Below are positions 33,423 through 44,128 of a DNA stretch of 47,498 nt, piece after piece. Numbering within the stretch: the first letter of the stretch is position 1; each line of letters begins with the position of its first letter. The stretch spans positions 1-47,498 of the forward strand of contig BCJU01000006.1 of NCBI GenBank assembly GCA_001600355.1. The letters run 5' to 3'. This DNA comes from Meira nashicola. Its lineage: Eukaryota > Basidiomycota > Exobasidiomycetes > Exobasidiales > Brachybasidiaceae. The translations under genes were made by a program, and so were the position numbers. The notes below the pieces were generated by a model. It was not told where the DNA came from. It saw only the letters and a list, made by a program, of their open reading frames with translations, and did no database searches.

Positions 33423-34992
33423 ATGATTGATCAACCAGAAAATTATCTGAGTCTCAATCCCGAATTGCGCGGTGAGCCATCCGAAATGTGGGCGTATCGT
33501 GATGGGCCTCCCCGCTTTCCGATCGGAAGAAGAGAAGGGGTCGGACAGGCCGGACTAGAGAGACCAGGTATGAATGGACAAGTGGATCCGCACCACATGC
33601 ACGGACGCGCACTGTCTGATCACGGCGCTTATGATCGACCGTTTTGGTTTCCCAAAAGACAAGAAATCTTACATTCGCGTGACAAATCGTATTTTGTGCC
33701 AAACAACAAAGAACGTATTTCTTCGCCAGCGTATCTCTCCTCATCAATAGGATCTGCCACACATTTATCCAACATTTATCCCAGGGCACGCACTTCAGCA
33801 TTGGACTGTCCTACATATGCCAACAATACATCACTTCAATTTCCGAATCCTCTTGTAACGAGCAAGATCGACTCGGATACGTTTTACACAAACAAGCTTT
33901 CTCCTGTGTCTTATTCTTCCGTTCTGCGTGCACCTTCTCAGCGCATATCGCAATTTCAATCATCGACAAAACCGTATGGGATGGCATCAATTTCTTCGAC
34001 TAGCATGGATTTTTTCGATCAATTGTGGTCTGTGATGATGAGAGTACGCAGGCGTATCGAAAGTCTTCCATTTAAAGCATCAGCAGCAGCACCCCGCCTC
34101 CTACCTTCAATTTGTGGAGGTGATATTGCAACTTTGACTTCGCACTTGCATCGTGAGATTGATGTTCTAGCCGAAAGCGATGTTTATTCGGCTGATCATT
34201 TCGCAGTGGATATACATTCATTTGTACGATCGATTCACTCAACGAGAACAAAGCATCCATGCTCGATCAAGCAGCTTTTGCAAGGCTTCTCTTCGAGAAA
34301 AATCGGTTTCCTCGTATTCTGATTCACATCGACAACGTCGAGGCACGTCTCCTACTCTGCCTGCGATGTGCCCAAGAGAGACTGTCTCATACCCACACGT
34401 AGCGCTTGGTAATACTGCGCCAATCTCAGGCGGACTTTGTGAGACATCTTCAGATACCCATCCTGCTACACAGCATCAAGGAAAGTACTTTCCCGAACAC
34501 AAATTTAATCAAAGTCGATATAAACTTGATGAAAGAGGAATAGGAATCGCCAGGAGAGCTTCTATAGGATATGCCATGTCAATACATGACGGCCAATTCA
34601 TTTCTCTCCCTTCTTCAGCCCAAAATGAAAAGCGAATCAAGGCATATGAGCATTCAGGTTCGCCAATTTTTTTCCTCGCTGATCAAAGAAAGGCTTTGCG
34701 ACCGAAGCCGAGGAGGGTGCCCAAAAGATTTGATGAGGTAGAACAAAGCTGTTTAGGCTGTTCGTCAAAGGAGACGCCTGAATGGCGAAAAGGTCCCACC
34801 GGTCCGAGAACATCGTGTAATTGATGCGGATTGTTGTATGCTAAGCAATGTCGAAAACGCGAGACAGAATTCCCAACTCACGGAAAGCGTCACCGAGTAT
34901 CTTGTACCAAAGGAAGGGATGAAATAAAGCCGGACGAACGTGAAAATGGTCTATCAGAACTGCAATTAGCCGTTCAAGGTGGTGAAAGTTAA
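33423..34992 (+). pseudogene. GATA transcription factor pseudogene
   Basis: The frame starts at ATG 33423 and encodes a long Ser/Pro/Tyr-rich region. Near 34200 the coding signal moves to another frame, which carries LDQAAFARLLFEKNR (about 34251-34296) matching LDSALYKSRLLFEKI of the GATA gene at 21694. It then moves again to a third frame that includes the finger: CLGC, SSKETPEWRKGPTGPRTS, then CN-stop-CGLLYAK. The TGA at 34822 replaces the alanine of CNAC, in the heart of the finger. The frame continues after the stop to a TAA at 34990 (ending LQLAVQGGES). Introns could explain the frame changes but not the TGA. Similarity to the 21694 gene extends upstream of LLFEK (GGDIATLTSHLHR versus GGLAIFMSKIHR), so the two are paralogues. 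Confidence 0.7.
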
Positions 34993-36198
34993 TGTAATTA
35001 GACGGTAAGAGGAATCCAGACCTCGTGTCTTCTCAGTGTTTACATGGTAATGCAAAATAGGATTCTGTTAGTAGGTCCAGGGCAAATAATACTCTAAATT
35101 TACGAGACTGAGTCAATGAACGGTCGCTTCATTTTTCACCTCTCTTGATTCGTCAAGGATAACTTCGATTTCAAATTCTTTGACAGGTTTTCATCGTCGC
35201 ACAAATTCAACCTCTTTCCTCAGCTCTATAATGTGGCATCTTTACTGATATCTCTTGTATTTTGCTCTGATCGCATTTCGTATTCATGTTGTGTTTTTAT
35301 CATCCAAAGCAATCTAGATTTTATTGTTTAGGCAGATTTGAATGTCAACTCTCTTCTCTTGAGAAAAAAGTCAAAAAAATTTATCCGATTACATTAACCA
35401 TGAATTTTATTCAAGATTTGCACAACATCTGACCGAAAGAAATTTCCCATTCAATGATTTGTGCTGCAATGAATGTATTCTTGCGTGATTTACAGATGGC
35501 AAAAATCCGTCTATTGCAAATGGTGAGATACAAAATAGATGGAAACAGATGGAAGGAAGTCGCACTATCCCATATCGTTTAGATTGCTTTTGATTCTCTT
35601 AAAATTACTGTTATAGCTGTGGTTGTTGTTGTTGTGCTGAATACTGGATGAGCAAGTCAAACAGATTATGAAGAGGATCAATCCGATACGTATTGAAGGA
35701 ACTGCATGTATCTCGCATTCCTTTTGACCGCAACTAACGATACTGTTGAGTGCGTACTGCTGCTCTTGTGACTTCCTGTGTTTCTGACGATAAATACTAT
35801 ACCTGACTTGTCTCTATTAATGTCTAGACTCTTTCCCGCATAACACGTGCCAATGCTAGAATGGCAGAAGCAAGAAAGATTTGAATCGTCGCAAGATTCT
35901 GGCACTATGCTTATCATGTCAGAGCTCGTTGAACATCGTTTGGAAAAATCTTGAAGGTATTATGGTCAAACCAGTACGACTTCACGAGGTTTTGCAGGTT
36001 GCATGTAAGTGCAGATAAGAAGCATCTTGGCTTAGTACCAAACAGTTTGCCACGCTTAAACGCGGCGCACAAGTGATACGATGTCCTCAAGGCTATAATA
36101 TACTTCAACACGATAAGAGAAGCAAAAGTGTACTGAGCAAATTTATTTGATGTGTTTGTACAGTCGTGTTGAGAAGTACGAGCGAATCGAATCGTTGC
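34993..36198. other. Intergenic
   Basis: No gene supported. A GTT trinucleotide run (GGTTGTTGTTGTTGTG near 35618-35633) is present. A minus frame at 35678-35917 has no recognisable feature. Confidence 0.4.
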
Positions 36199-37752
36199 TT
36201 AAACAGTTGTGGCTTGTCTGTCATCCAAGTCACTTCTGAGGTGATCAGCAAGTAATGTTTCCTCTTCTCCTTCTTTGCCTTCCAGTTCTTCACGTGTATC
36301 CATGAGATAAATCTGATGATCGATCTTAGTTTGGAGATAATTTGCTTGCCATTTCTCTTCGTATGTCCAAAGGGCGCGTAAACCGGCTGCGAACGTTTGA
36401 CCTCTTTGCTTGGCGTGATACCCCACAGAAAAGAGCATAACCGGTGCAATGGCAAAATAGGCAAAAAGAATGCCAAAATTGAATGAATACGGCAAAGGGA
36501 ATACAAGCAGAGCTTCTTTTGAACGAACGAAATAAGATACATTGAACCATGAAGGNANAAACTCCCAAATGATGAAAAGGCTTGCAAACTGGACGGAGAT
36601 CATTGCTTTCATGGTTGCAATAAAGGTTGGCAATGCACATTTTGGCTCTTCTTCGGAAAAACGTAGTGCGATTGAATCCAGCAAGATTGGTACACGTCCA
36701 ACATTGTCAAAAGGATGATCGGGGTGTNTGANTGACATACAATGTTTTGCCATTTCTTTTGATTCACGAATNGCTTGTTTCTTTTGCTCATCCGAAACTT
36801 TACTTAANCCTTCGTTTGCAATATCGAATCGATAAGCTAAGGTCATCAAAAAAGCAGGCAAACTCATGTGCAAAGGCCAAATTGACGAGTAAAGTAAGCA
36901 GATCATTTGACCGATAATCAGATCGCGATTGTCCAAATCTTTTTCCCTTTCTTTAGCTTTTTCAGGAGATTTTATTGACGAAGACGTTATATTGTCGACA
37001 GAGTTTACGATGGCAATCACAATTGCAACGAATGAGATAGTAGCGATGAAGATCATCACAAGATACCTGACGTGAGATCGTAAAGACACGTTGTGTCCAA
37101 ATGTCGCGGGTAAGATCAAACTTCGAGAGTACACAAATGCACTTACGAACGCGGTCACAATAACGATCAAGATCGAATCCGTAGAATGTGCGAAAAAATA
37201 AGCAATAGCGGCAGGAATGATGATGTTAAGCAAAACGAAAAAGATATTCATAGGATTGCGTGTTGTACTGTCTCTTGTGATCGTCACGTTTGCCGGGCTC
37301 TTTTGTTTTGTCTTTTTGTCCANTTTTGCGTCCAATTTACGTCCAACACGTTGAATCGGCAGAATAAGAGGAGCAAACAAGTCCGATAAAGAAAAGGAAA
37401 GGACATAAGCAAAAAAGATGAAGGGAATATAAAGACGGAAAGCGGAAAAGATGGGCCATTTGGCTTCATCCTTAACAGGAATGAAGGCGATCAAAAGTAA
37501 GATACTTGGCGAAAAACACCAGAAAACAATTGAGAACAGTTCCAATCTTGACATCCTTTTTTCCCCAGTAAAACCTTTCTTGGGAGGTTTTTGGGCATCG
37601 TAGACCTGTAANGCACGCCAAACTTTCAAACTTTTACGAGCAGCAAATGGCATGTACATTGTCATACAGAGACCAAGCACTGTCGGTAAAGCTTGGAGAA
37701 ACCTTTGTTTCTCTTTGCTGATAAACATTTCTCGGGTAATTGATACCGTCAT
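36199..37752 (-). CDS. Polytopic membrane protein, unrecognised
   Basis: A single open frame. I prefer the ATG at 37752 (CAACAAAATGACG, good fungal context, MTVSITREMF) over the one at 37812. It encodes about 517 residues with roughly nine hydrophobic spans, including FSIVFWCFSPSILLLIAFIP, YIPFIFFAYVLSFSLSDLF, IFFVLLNIIIPAAIAYFFA, ILIVIVTAFVSAFVY, VRYLVMIFIATISFVAIVIA and NFGILFAYFAIAPVMLFSVG. A lysine-rich loop (KXDKKTKQKSPA) and a charged loop (SPEKAKEREKDLDNRD) lie between spans. The C-terminal tail is acidic (EELEGKEGEEETLLADHLRS) and cytosolic by the positive-inside trend. There is no signature of a named transporter or enzyme. Several N bases affect single residues. Confidence 0.65.
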   Translation of the reverse strand: MTVSITREMFISKEKQRFLQALPTVLGLCMTMYMPFAARKSLKVWRXLQVYDAQKPPKKGFTGEKRMSRLELFSIVFWCFSPSILLLIAFIPVKDEAKWPIFSAFRLYIPFIFFAYVLSFSLSDLFAPLILPIQRVGRKLDAKXDKKTKQKSPANVTITRDSTTRNPMNIFFVLLNIIIPAAIAYFFAHSTDSILIVIVTAFVSAFVYSRSLILPATFGHNVSLRSHVRYLVMIFIATISFVAIVIAIVNSVDNITSSSIKSPEKAKEREKDLDNRDLIIGQMICLLYSSIWPLHMSLPAFLMTLAYRFDIANEXLSKVSDEQKKQXIRESKEMAKHCMSXXHPDHPFDNVGRVPILLDSIALRFSEEEPKCALPTFIATMKAMISVQFASLFIIWEFXPSWFNVSYFVRSKEALLVFPLPYSFNFGILFAYFAIAPVMLFSVGYHAKQRGQTFAAGLRALWTYEEKWQANYLQTKIDHQIYLMDTREELEGKEGEEETLLADHLRSDLDDRQATTV

Positions 37753-39042
37753 TTTGTTGATTATCAGGAAAAAGGAGGGTAAGAAAAGGTGATGAGATTT
37801 GTAAAATGTCAAGGAAAGGTGACAGCCAGTTCACAAATCGATGTAAAGGTACCTTGCACCATTGGCACGGTTTTATGCCAAGAGGGTCGACGGGTTAAAG
37901 TGCAAAATTACATACTGGTACGTCTGATATTAATTCTGCGCGTGTTTTGGAAACCCCCGTTTTCGTTGCGGATAACATGGCGCAAAGTGGAGCTCTAACC
38001 TCTCAACTACGAGGAATTCAGGTCCGTCTGCAGCAGGCATTCTAAGATACGTGTGAAATATTGACGCAAAATCACATGGTTCTCATTCTCATTAGCGCAG
38101 AGCCTGATCACGCCCGTCAGCCAGGATAGTTTGGCTTTTTCGCTACTGTACATGAATACATGCTTCTATGCAAGACACAGCTGCTTCGCACGGACGATCT
38201 TCTCGTCCTTTTGGTACAATTCCGATGTCTTGTAAATCATCTTCTAATCTAAAATTTGTTGTTTTTCCTTTTACAACAATTTCGAGACGTAAACCCAACA
38301 CAACAGTTTCCGAACAAGATACTCTTGTGAACGTGAAAGTAAAGTTTGATGACGGACACGTTGGCATGGACGAGAATTGTATTGGAATTGTACCTTTCTT
38401 CGATAGGATCACGGTCATGAACAATCGTCATGCGTCGATGATCTATTCCGAAGTACTGTAGTATCTTTGGTTCGAAGGTTCGAAAAGCACTTATCAATAA
38501 TTCCCTACCACAAACTTGACCTCTCTTTCAACTAATCGATGTGAGAGAACTTTCGTAAAATTTGCGCGCCCCTTAAAATACAGCCAAAGTTGAACTATTT
38601 TGTGACCATTTTTCGAGTTTTGCAATCGATACAACGCTTCAGAACGATTGTCTCCGTGCAATCCTTAGAGAACTTGTGTCCTCAAAGAATAGAAGAGTAC
38701 CGCCTAGGATCCAACAAAAGCTGCTCACCTTCATTCTTCTTAGAGAATATGTCTAGTAGGTGCCTGCTTACTGCGCACTCCGCAAATTAGCTCTTATCGA
38801 AGCATTTAAGGAAATCTAGAATGCTTCTCTTGTTACTGCAATGCCAATTTTTTTNAGTAAGAGGCAGATNGTTGACGAGAGAAGAGCGCTGACGCAGCCC
38901 AGGNACCATATGCACAATTTGTGTGGATGACGAATTTTAGCGTGTTGCAGCGAGCAGGTTCATACTCGATTTTGATGTGCGCATACAATTTCCTCATTCC
39001 CAGCCATCATCTAAGCACGCTAGAGAGTGATAGTACATCGTC
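37753..39042. other. Intergenic, with an ambiguous frame at 38143-38497
   Basis: Around 38143-38497 three frames are open on opposite strands. The minus reading (ETVVLGLRLEIVVKGKTTNF, then QDIGIVPKGREDRPC) and the plus reading (NVKVKFDDGHVGMDENCIG) both look plausible, so no call is made. The rest shows nothing. N bases occur at 38855-38904. Confidence 0.35.
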
Positions 39043-40190
39043 TTGATTGAACTCGATATGGATTTTTCAGTCTCATCGGAGAACCAAATTGCTCCTATCC
39101 ATTACCCGCTGTCTATGGCAAGCTGGCCCAATTCAAGGTCGATAGAGGTGTACATATCGACAGGAGAAAGAATCTGCATTTTACCGATCGCATCCTTAGA
39201 AGCCAGTGCAGACCTCAATTGGCCCTTCATTTTCTACTGCATTTCCACATGTACGAGTCTGGAGCCTGAAGCGTTTGGATCAATCACGCTTGTTGCAAGC
39301 GAAAGTTGCACTGCAGTGGACATGAANTCTGTACCGACTCCCGGTAAATATGTNTTGACTTTTAACGGTGAGAAAAAAANCATTGCTGTCTGCCCTATTT
39401 GATAAGTCATTCTGACTTCAAGACCACTTCCAGACTCCCNTTCGCTNGAAATGCCACAAGAGATTTTTCGGAGAGGCCCAATAGGGAAAAGAAGAGGAAG
39501 ACCCGCGGCATCATCTCCTGCAACATCGACTCAAAGCGATTCTAAGAGATCGTCAACAAATCAGGTTAGTCTCTACGAAGNATCTTCTCTACTTCTTATG
39601 CGCTAAANACACTCTCTCATGTCCAGAACAAGTTTCGATGGGATCTTGTCGCGCGGGATTCAATCTGTCTGATTACTGACGAACCGTATTGGGATTGTAC
39701 CGCTTCTCATATCGTACCTTTCAGNCGGCCAGACGTGAGTGNAGCGCGAAGGAAACGTTGTAAAGCCCGGCTGACTTTTTCACATATGCACAACATCTTA
39801 ACCTCGCAGATATATGAAGAACTTTTGGGATACACTGGAGAGTGGCTCTTCCATCCTTGGATGGGCCTTCTACTGGAAGATAAAATCTCGCATGCTTTTG
39901 ATCGATTCGAACTGTCAATATGGCCAAGGCACTGTGCATCTCGATACGTACATGAAGGGTGTAATAATGCTCTTCACACGTCAGATGCCGTCCAATGGAC
40001 TGTTCACGTATTTCATGATCGATCTGGGAGATTACGCGCGTACCACGGAAAGACCTTTGGAAGTGAGAGATTCCGTCTGCCGCCAGTCTCGTGGCCGCGT
40101 GACGATTTTTTGATNTGGCATCATCAACAGTGTGTNATGATGCATTATAGGGGCTTTTCACATGCCGTACATGCTGCAAGACCATGAGGA
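39043..40190 (+). CDS. HNH nuclease-domain protein, basidiomycete type
   Basis: Exon ends fit 39043-39367 (donor GTGAGA), 39423-39564 (donor GTTAGT), 39627-39734 (acceptor CCAG, donor GTGAGT) and 39810-40190. Exon 3 carries the HNH core: FRWDLVARDSICLITDEPYW then CTASHIVPFS, the R-D-x2-C ... C-x-A-x-HI-x-P pattern in which the His is the catalytic general base. Exon 4 continues as in the family: YEELLG, FHPWMGLLLEDKISHAFDRF, and near the end YHGK and WHHQQC. Exon 2 is basic and Ser-rich (GKRRGRPAASSPATSTQSDS). The first exon is a plausible N-terminal domain (LASESCTAVDM region). Such proteins are common in basidiomycetes and usually of unknown role. The exon 1/2 frame is unsure because N bases lie at 39440 and 39447. 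Confidence 0.65.
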
Positions 40191-41465
40191 GTAGGTCAAA
40201 GGTAGTGAATTAGCGGAGTATCAGTTATTCCTGCCTGAGCCCAATTTATACAATCTTTCTGTTCTCATGACACATAGGCTACCGAAATCGGAAGATTGGA
40301 TCGGCTGCACGAAGAAACAGGTAGAGCATGCCTGTGTTTGTAGAAAGTGTCTTTNTTGTGGAGATCGATTCGATTCGCCAAGATTTCGAAGAACTCCAAT
40401 ATTGCTAGTTTGGCCATCCTGATGCTGTTCAAATCGGATCGTTACGATCCGAGTTAAAATTGTGCGAAAATTTTGCCATTATCTTGAAAAAGTAAGCAGG
40501 CTACACGTAAATATGAAAAAGGAGCTCTNNGTCGACAAAACCACGTATCAATACAGGTAATGTATGTTATCGTCCTCGACATAANATAGCAATTTTGCAC
40601 CTAAATCTGCACGCTCTCTCTTCTGCGTGAACGTCATGTGGCTACGTAATTACATTAAAGAGCAAGAACATGAAGCATTTACTTCTTGAAAGCATCACGA
40701 ATTGCTAAATCGAAGAAGGTAGGTAACACAATTCTTTCTCGCGTAGATCAGTGACGTATTTTGATACGAACAAAGAGGGAAGGGGTGTTGCGAGGATAAG
40801 TCTGATCATANCTGGATGTGCCGCGAGTAGCAAGCGAGTCTGTGCACTCTGCCTGCGTTTATACTACACCGTGATCGTTCTCGAAGCCCTCAAATTTTTT
40901 TTTAAACTTTATCCAAAATTTCACTGATTGTTTTCTTCTCCTCATAGCTACAAGATGGCAAAGGCCAGAAATCGTATGAAAAAGTGCGCGTGGTTGATGA
41001 TCTCGCCCCGTNGTATTGGCCTCACCTTNAATTGGACTAAATTATGTAACATCCGCGCGGAGGTTTTGATCTCAAAGTTGGTGGACGGAAAGGTAAGCAT
41101 TAGTGCTTCCATCAAATCGATGCGATGGATTCAATGACCCAAGCGTGCATCACAATGAATCTGCGAAATCTTGTCGTCAAAAGAGCTTATCAGGATCAAT
41201 GTCCAACTTGGACAACGGGCAAGTCCGCTTAATGCCTCCATTTTAGCGACTATGCTGGCCATCCGTTCTGCGAAGCGGTATTTATCATCACGTTTGTCGA
41301 AGTGAATGAGATGCGAGAAGCGGTNAAATCCTCAAGGCAAGGAGCTACCGTATCGAAATACAGCAAGTATGCTTTCGAGAGCAAAGCCGCATGATTGCCA
41401 TCGGTCGCTGCGCCTATGACTCGCTGCAGCAAAATCGTTTGCGCATTTCGGTCAAAGCCCAGGCA
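40191..41465. other. Intergenic
   Basis: No supported gene. A 69-codon frame at 40928-41137 (+) is basic and lacks recognisable motifs. Several N bases are present. Poly-T runs occur near 40897. Confidence 0.35.
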
Positions 41466-41850
41466 GCGAATAGATTATTCTGTCACACAATAGAAACCAT
41501 TACGTAATGTTATCGCTCAGTAGAGCGTGGTCTCGCGTATGGCTGGGGCATGGACAATCTCGGGAAACCCATTCTTTCGTATCTGAAGGGTTGGTAACTG
41601 TAGGTACCGTATCTTTAGATACCAAAGTAATTTTCCTTGTTTTGCAAGTACTAAACCATCCCTTATGAGAGCAAGGAAAACCCAACTAGCTTCAGGCATT
41701 GCCTCTATTGCGCTCACTGAAGATAATTTCAGATTTGGCACTTGACGTGCTTTTCGAAAGCTAAGAAAAAAAATCGTAATATTGTTTGTACTCTATGTCC
41801 GAACAAACGACATCTAGAGTCAAAGATGGGTCAAATTCTAAATATCTCAA
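41466..41850 (+). repeat. Degenerate dispersed repeat, copy B (right half)
   Basis: The stretch begins with AGATTATTCTGTCACACA, shared with copy A near 17917, and remains alignable to about 41795 (CTAAGAAAAAAAATCGTAAT). It continues at 41820-41850 with ATCTCAAACGATGCTGCTTTG, matching copy A beyond its insertion. The left half of the element is missing here. There is no surviving frame. Confidence 0.55.
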
Positions 41851-42075
41851 ACGATGCTGCTTTGCGAATCAACTCTTCTACAAAGGATCGCGTGTTCTAC
41901 GTTGCGAAGCGTGGTCGTCTTCCATGATCTGATCCATTGAAGTCAAAATCCTCTCTTGACCTGTGAAGCCGATTTTGTTTATGCTGAATGGATGACGTAA
42001 GCATTATGAGCCTTGCGCCGGTACCCTGTATTCTTGAATAGTAAGCGCGGGATAATGAATCTGCTATCTCTTACG

Positions 42076-42530
42076 TTATAGGCGCACGTGATCACTTATC
42101 TGACGAGGTACTTAACAGCCGATCGTATAAGTATTGTTGCGGTAAAAGATGAATAACAAAGGTTTCTCTTACTTGCGCAATCTTTTGAAACATCATTTTC
42201 GATGCGTAGCTGGTTGATACAACGACTGGAAACGGCTGTTGGGGAAATCTCGCCACTTGCAAGGCTACTGCCGTTCCCCAACGAATGGGCTTGAGTGACT
42301 TGAGATAAGGTAAACAAAGCATTTCTTTCCTTCTTGTCATGCTCTAGCATCGTGAGCCTATTACAGCGGCGGGCGTCTCCAGCGTGTCTGTCGTCCTCCT
42401 CTCGATTTCTTCTCTTTAAGCCGTCTCATGGCATACTTGTAGCATTCGNCATGCCATAAATGTGAATGCTCCCTCTCTGCCTTNTTCGGGGCTGGAAGGA
42501 CGANNTTGGATTTTTTCTCTTCTTGTCATA
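42076..42530 (-). CDS. C-terminal part of a possible HMG-box-like gene
   Basis: A minus-strand exon about 42530-42365 reads KAEREHSHLWH-x-ECYKYAM and RRLKEKKSRGGRQTRWRRPP, resembling the third helix and basic tail of fungal HMG boxes (AE-x-EH ... YKY-x-x-RR). It joins through a 32-nt intron (GTAATA...GACAAG) to 42332-42173 (PYLKSLKPIRWGTAVALQVA, then PVVVSTSYASKMMFQKIAQ), and through GTAAGA...CGTCAG to 42099-42076, ending SDHVRL and stop. Helices one and two of an HMG box are not found upstream, so the gene is truncated, or the resemblance is superficial. N bases at 42449, 42484 and 42504-42505 add doubt. Confidence 0.35.
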
Positions 42531-43034
42531 AATTACAAAAAGTAGTGTCGTCGTCNAAAGCATTTTTGAAGGAATCAAACAGTAAGACGAGTAAATTGAA
42601 TTTGCATTTCATAAAATTGATGCGTTGGCTAAAATCTCAGAGATCTGCTTGGCTCTAAGTTGGATTGAAATATTTTGTCAAGAATCTGTGAGTGCATATN
42701 ACAGTTATGCAAAGTTANACNCATCTGATGAGTCTTCCATTTTTCTCGCTGANTAGACCTGTAACTGTGGAATCCAATCAATATCAGATCAACGCTAAAA
42801 TAGGAGATCAACATGTGGTAGCCGTCCTTTACGTCAACAAGAAATAAAGAGCACAAAGAATAGAATAACATGAAAGATGACGAATGACCTAGAGAAAAGG
42901 GGGATATTATTAATATAAAGATAAGTTTTTGTTTTGGATTTTTAGTCTGGCAGAAGCATTTTTCATTTGATCGAATTTCCACGTTCTTGTCGCAATTGAG
43001 TGGTTCTAGCTTTAAATGTTTTAATGCTTACAGA
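42531..43034. other. Intergenic
   Basis: No gene recognised. A hydrophobic 117-codon minus frame (42629-42982) has no start context or motif and contains N bases; I treat it as spurious. Confidence 0.35.
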
Positions 43035-43770
43035 TTACGTTTGCCATTCATCCATTCCGCAAACGTGTAAGCCTTGATGATTATTTTGACGTGCGCTCAT
43101 GGCAGTGATTGCAATGATTTTTGGTCGGATGGGCAAGTCGAATCCTCGCATAGCAATGCAAGCATCAAAGCCATCCATCAAAGGTAAAGATGTGTCTAAC
43201 AAGACGATCGTTGGCTTGTAAGATTTAAACTTTCCTACAGCTTCCATCCCACCTTTTACTTCCGTGACTGGGACGTTCAATTTGCGCAAGACAGTCGTAA
43301 GCAAACGCATGTTAATCGGATTATCTTCAACGGCGAGAATGGAGAAATTTGATAAAATTTTAAAGGCTCTTGTGAGAGCAGAAGATTTGCGATCTAGCTT
43401 CGTCTAAATAATAGTTTTTGTAGGCGTATATGCCGTTGTATCAGCACTTGGCGGTGAAAGTGTCGAGAAAGGCGAAAAATCTTCCCTAACAATAGACTCT
43501 TGACTTTGATCTGCTTTCGCGATTGGGATTGATCGCTCAGAAATAATCTTTTTCGTTTTGTTCTGCTGATTGATGAGCCGCTATATACACTATCGGTCTA
43601 TTGGATCCGGAAAGTTGCGCAAGCTCATTCGCTTTGTTTCTAATGATACCTGTACCCATTGCGGCCATCAATATTGGATTCAAAATCTTCTAAGTAGACG
43701 GACCAAAAGGCGGAATAAGCAAAATGTGTGGTCCACTTCTTACAAGCATCATCGATTCAGGTCCTAGCCC
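43035..43770 (-). pseudogene. Hybrid histidine kinase relic: receiver domain and preceding linker
   Basis: The minus strand encodes most of a response-regulator receiver domain: SILAVEDNPINMRLLTTVLR (acidic pocket), VLLDTSLPLMDGFDA (phospho-acceptor Asp), and KIIAITAMSA (conserved Thr region), ending CGMDEWQT then stop, short of the expected Lys-Pro strand. Upstream in the same frame a linker (SIPIAKADQSQESIVREDFS) precedes a TAG at 43404. In another frame, PHILLIPPFGPST, TAG (43690), KILNPIL resembles the P-F-G-P-R-x-L segment that precedes receivers in fungal hybrid kinases. Two stops, one frameshift and the missing C-terminal strand make this a pseudogene. It ends exactly where the inverted ATPase fragment begins. 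Confidence 0.6.
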
Positions 43771-44128
43771 TGTAGTGCTGTTGATAAATCTTCAATAACA
43801 GGCGAAAGTGTTCCTGTATTCAAACAACCCGGTATGCACGTTTATGCTGGCTCAAGAAATTTAGTAAGTCCTTTATTTGTTCAAATGACATAATTGGTGC
43901 ATAAAAATTCACTTTCCAGCATTTCACAAGCAATCTCTAAAGCATTTTCTAATTGTTCAACATTTCAAGATTTATCAGATCGTGTAGCTAGAATTTCATT
44001 GCTACTAGCTGCAATTTCTGCATCTACAGCATTCCTTATCTGGACTCTTGTTGAACGTTTTGTACGTCAAAATAATTCTGAAGCTTCTGCAGCCACAATT
44101 GGCCTAAGCTATGGAATTGCATACCTTG
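43771..44128 (+). pseudogene. Truncated second copy of the P1B ATPase
   Basis: This 358-base stretch encodes CSAVDKSSITGESVPVFKQ, then (after an in-frame TAA at 43891) LVHKNSLSSISQAISKAFS, QDLSDRVARI and TIGLSYGIAYLV, closely matching about 120 residues of the ATPase at 24249-27620 (actuator TGES to just before CPC). Similarity stops at a TGA at 44129, where the intact gene continues to the CPC motif. Start and end are abrupt, so it is a captured fragment, not a whole decayed gene. The strand is opposite to the intact copy. It cannot make a pump. Confidence 0.85.

Noticed and set aside
34822..34824. TGA in the GATA finger as a recoded (selenocysteine or readthrough) codon
   Set aside because: Fungi lack known selenocysteine machinery, the conserved residue there is alanine, and other frame breaks occur in the same locus. 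A pseudogene is simpler.
36105..36640. Other open minus-strand frames inside the membrane-protein gene
   Set aside because: They are alternate-phase shadows of the 36199-37752 gene.
38143..38497. Possible BTB-type segment (FHVHKSIL) on the minus strand
   Set aside because: Only a few residues match, three frames are open at once, and no continuation was found.
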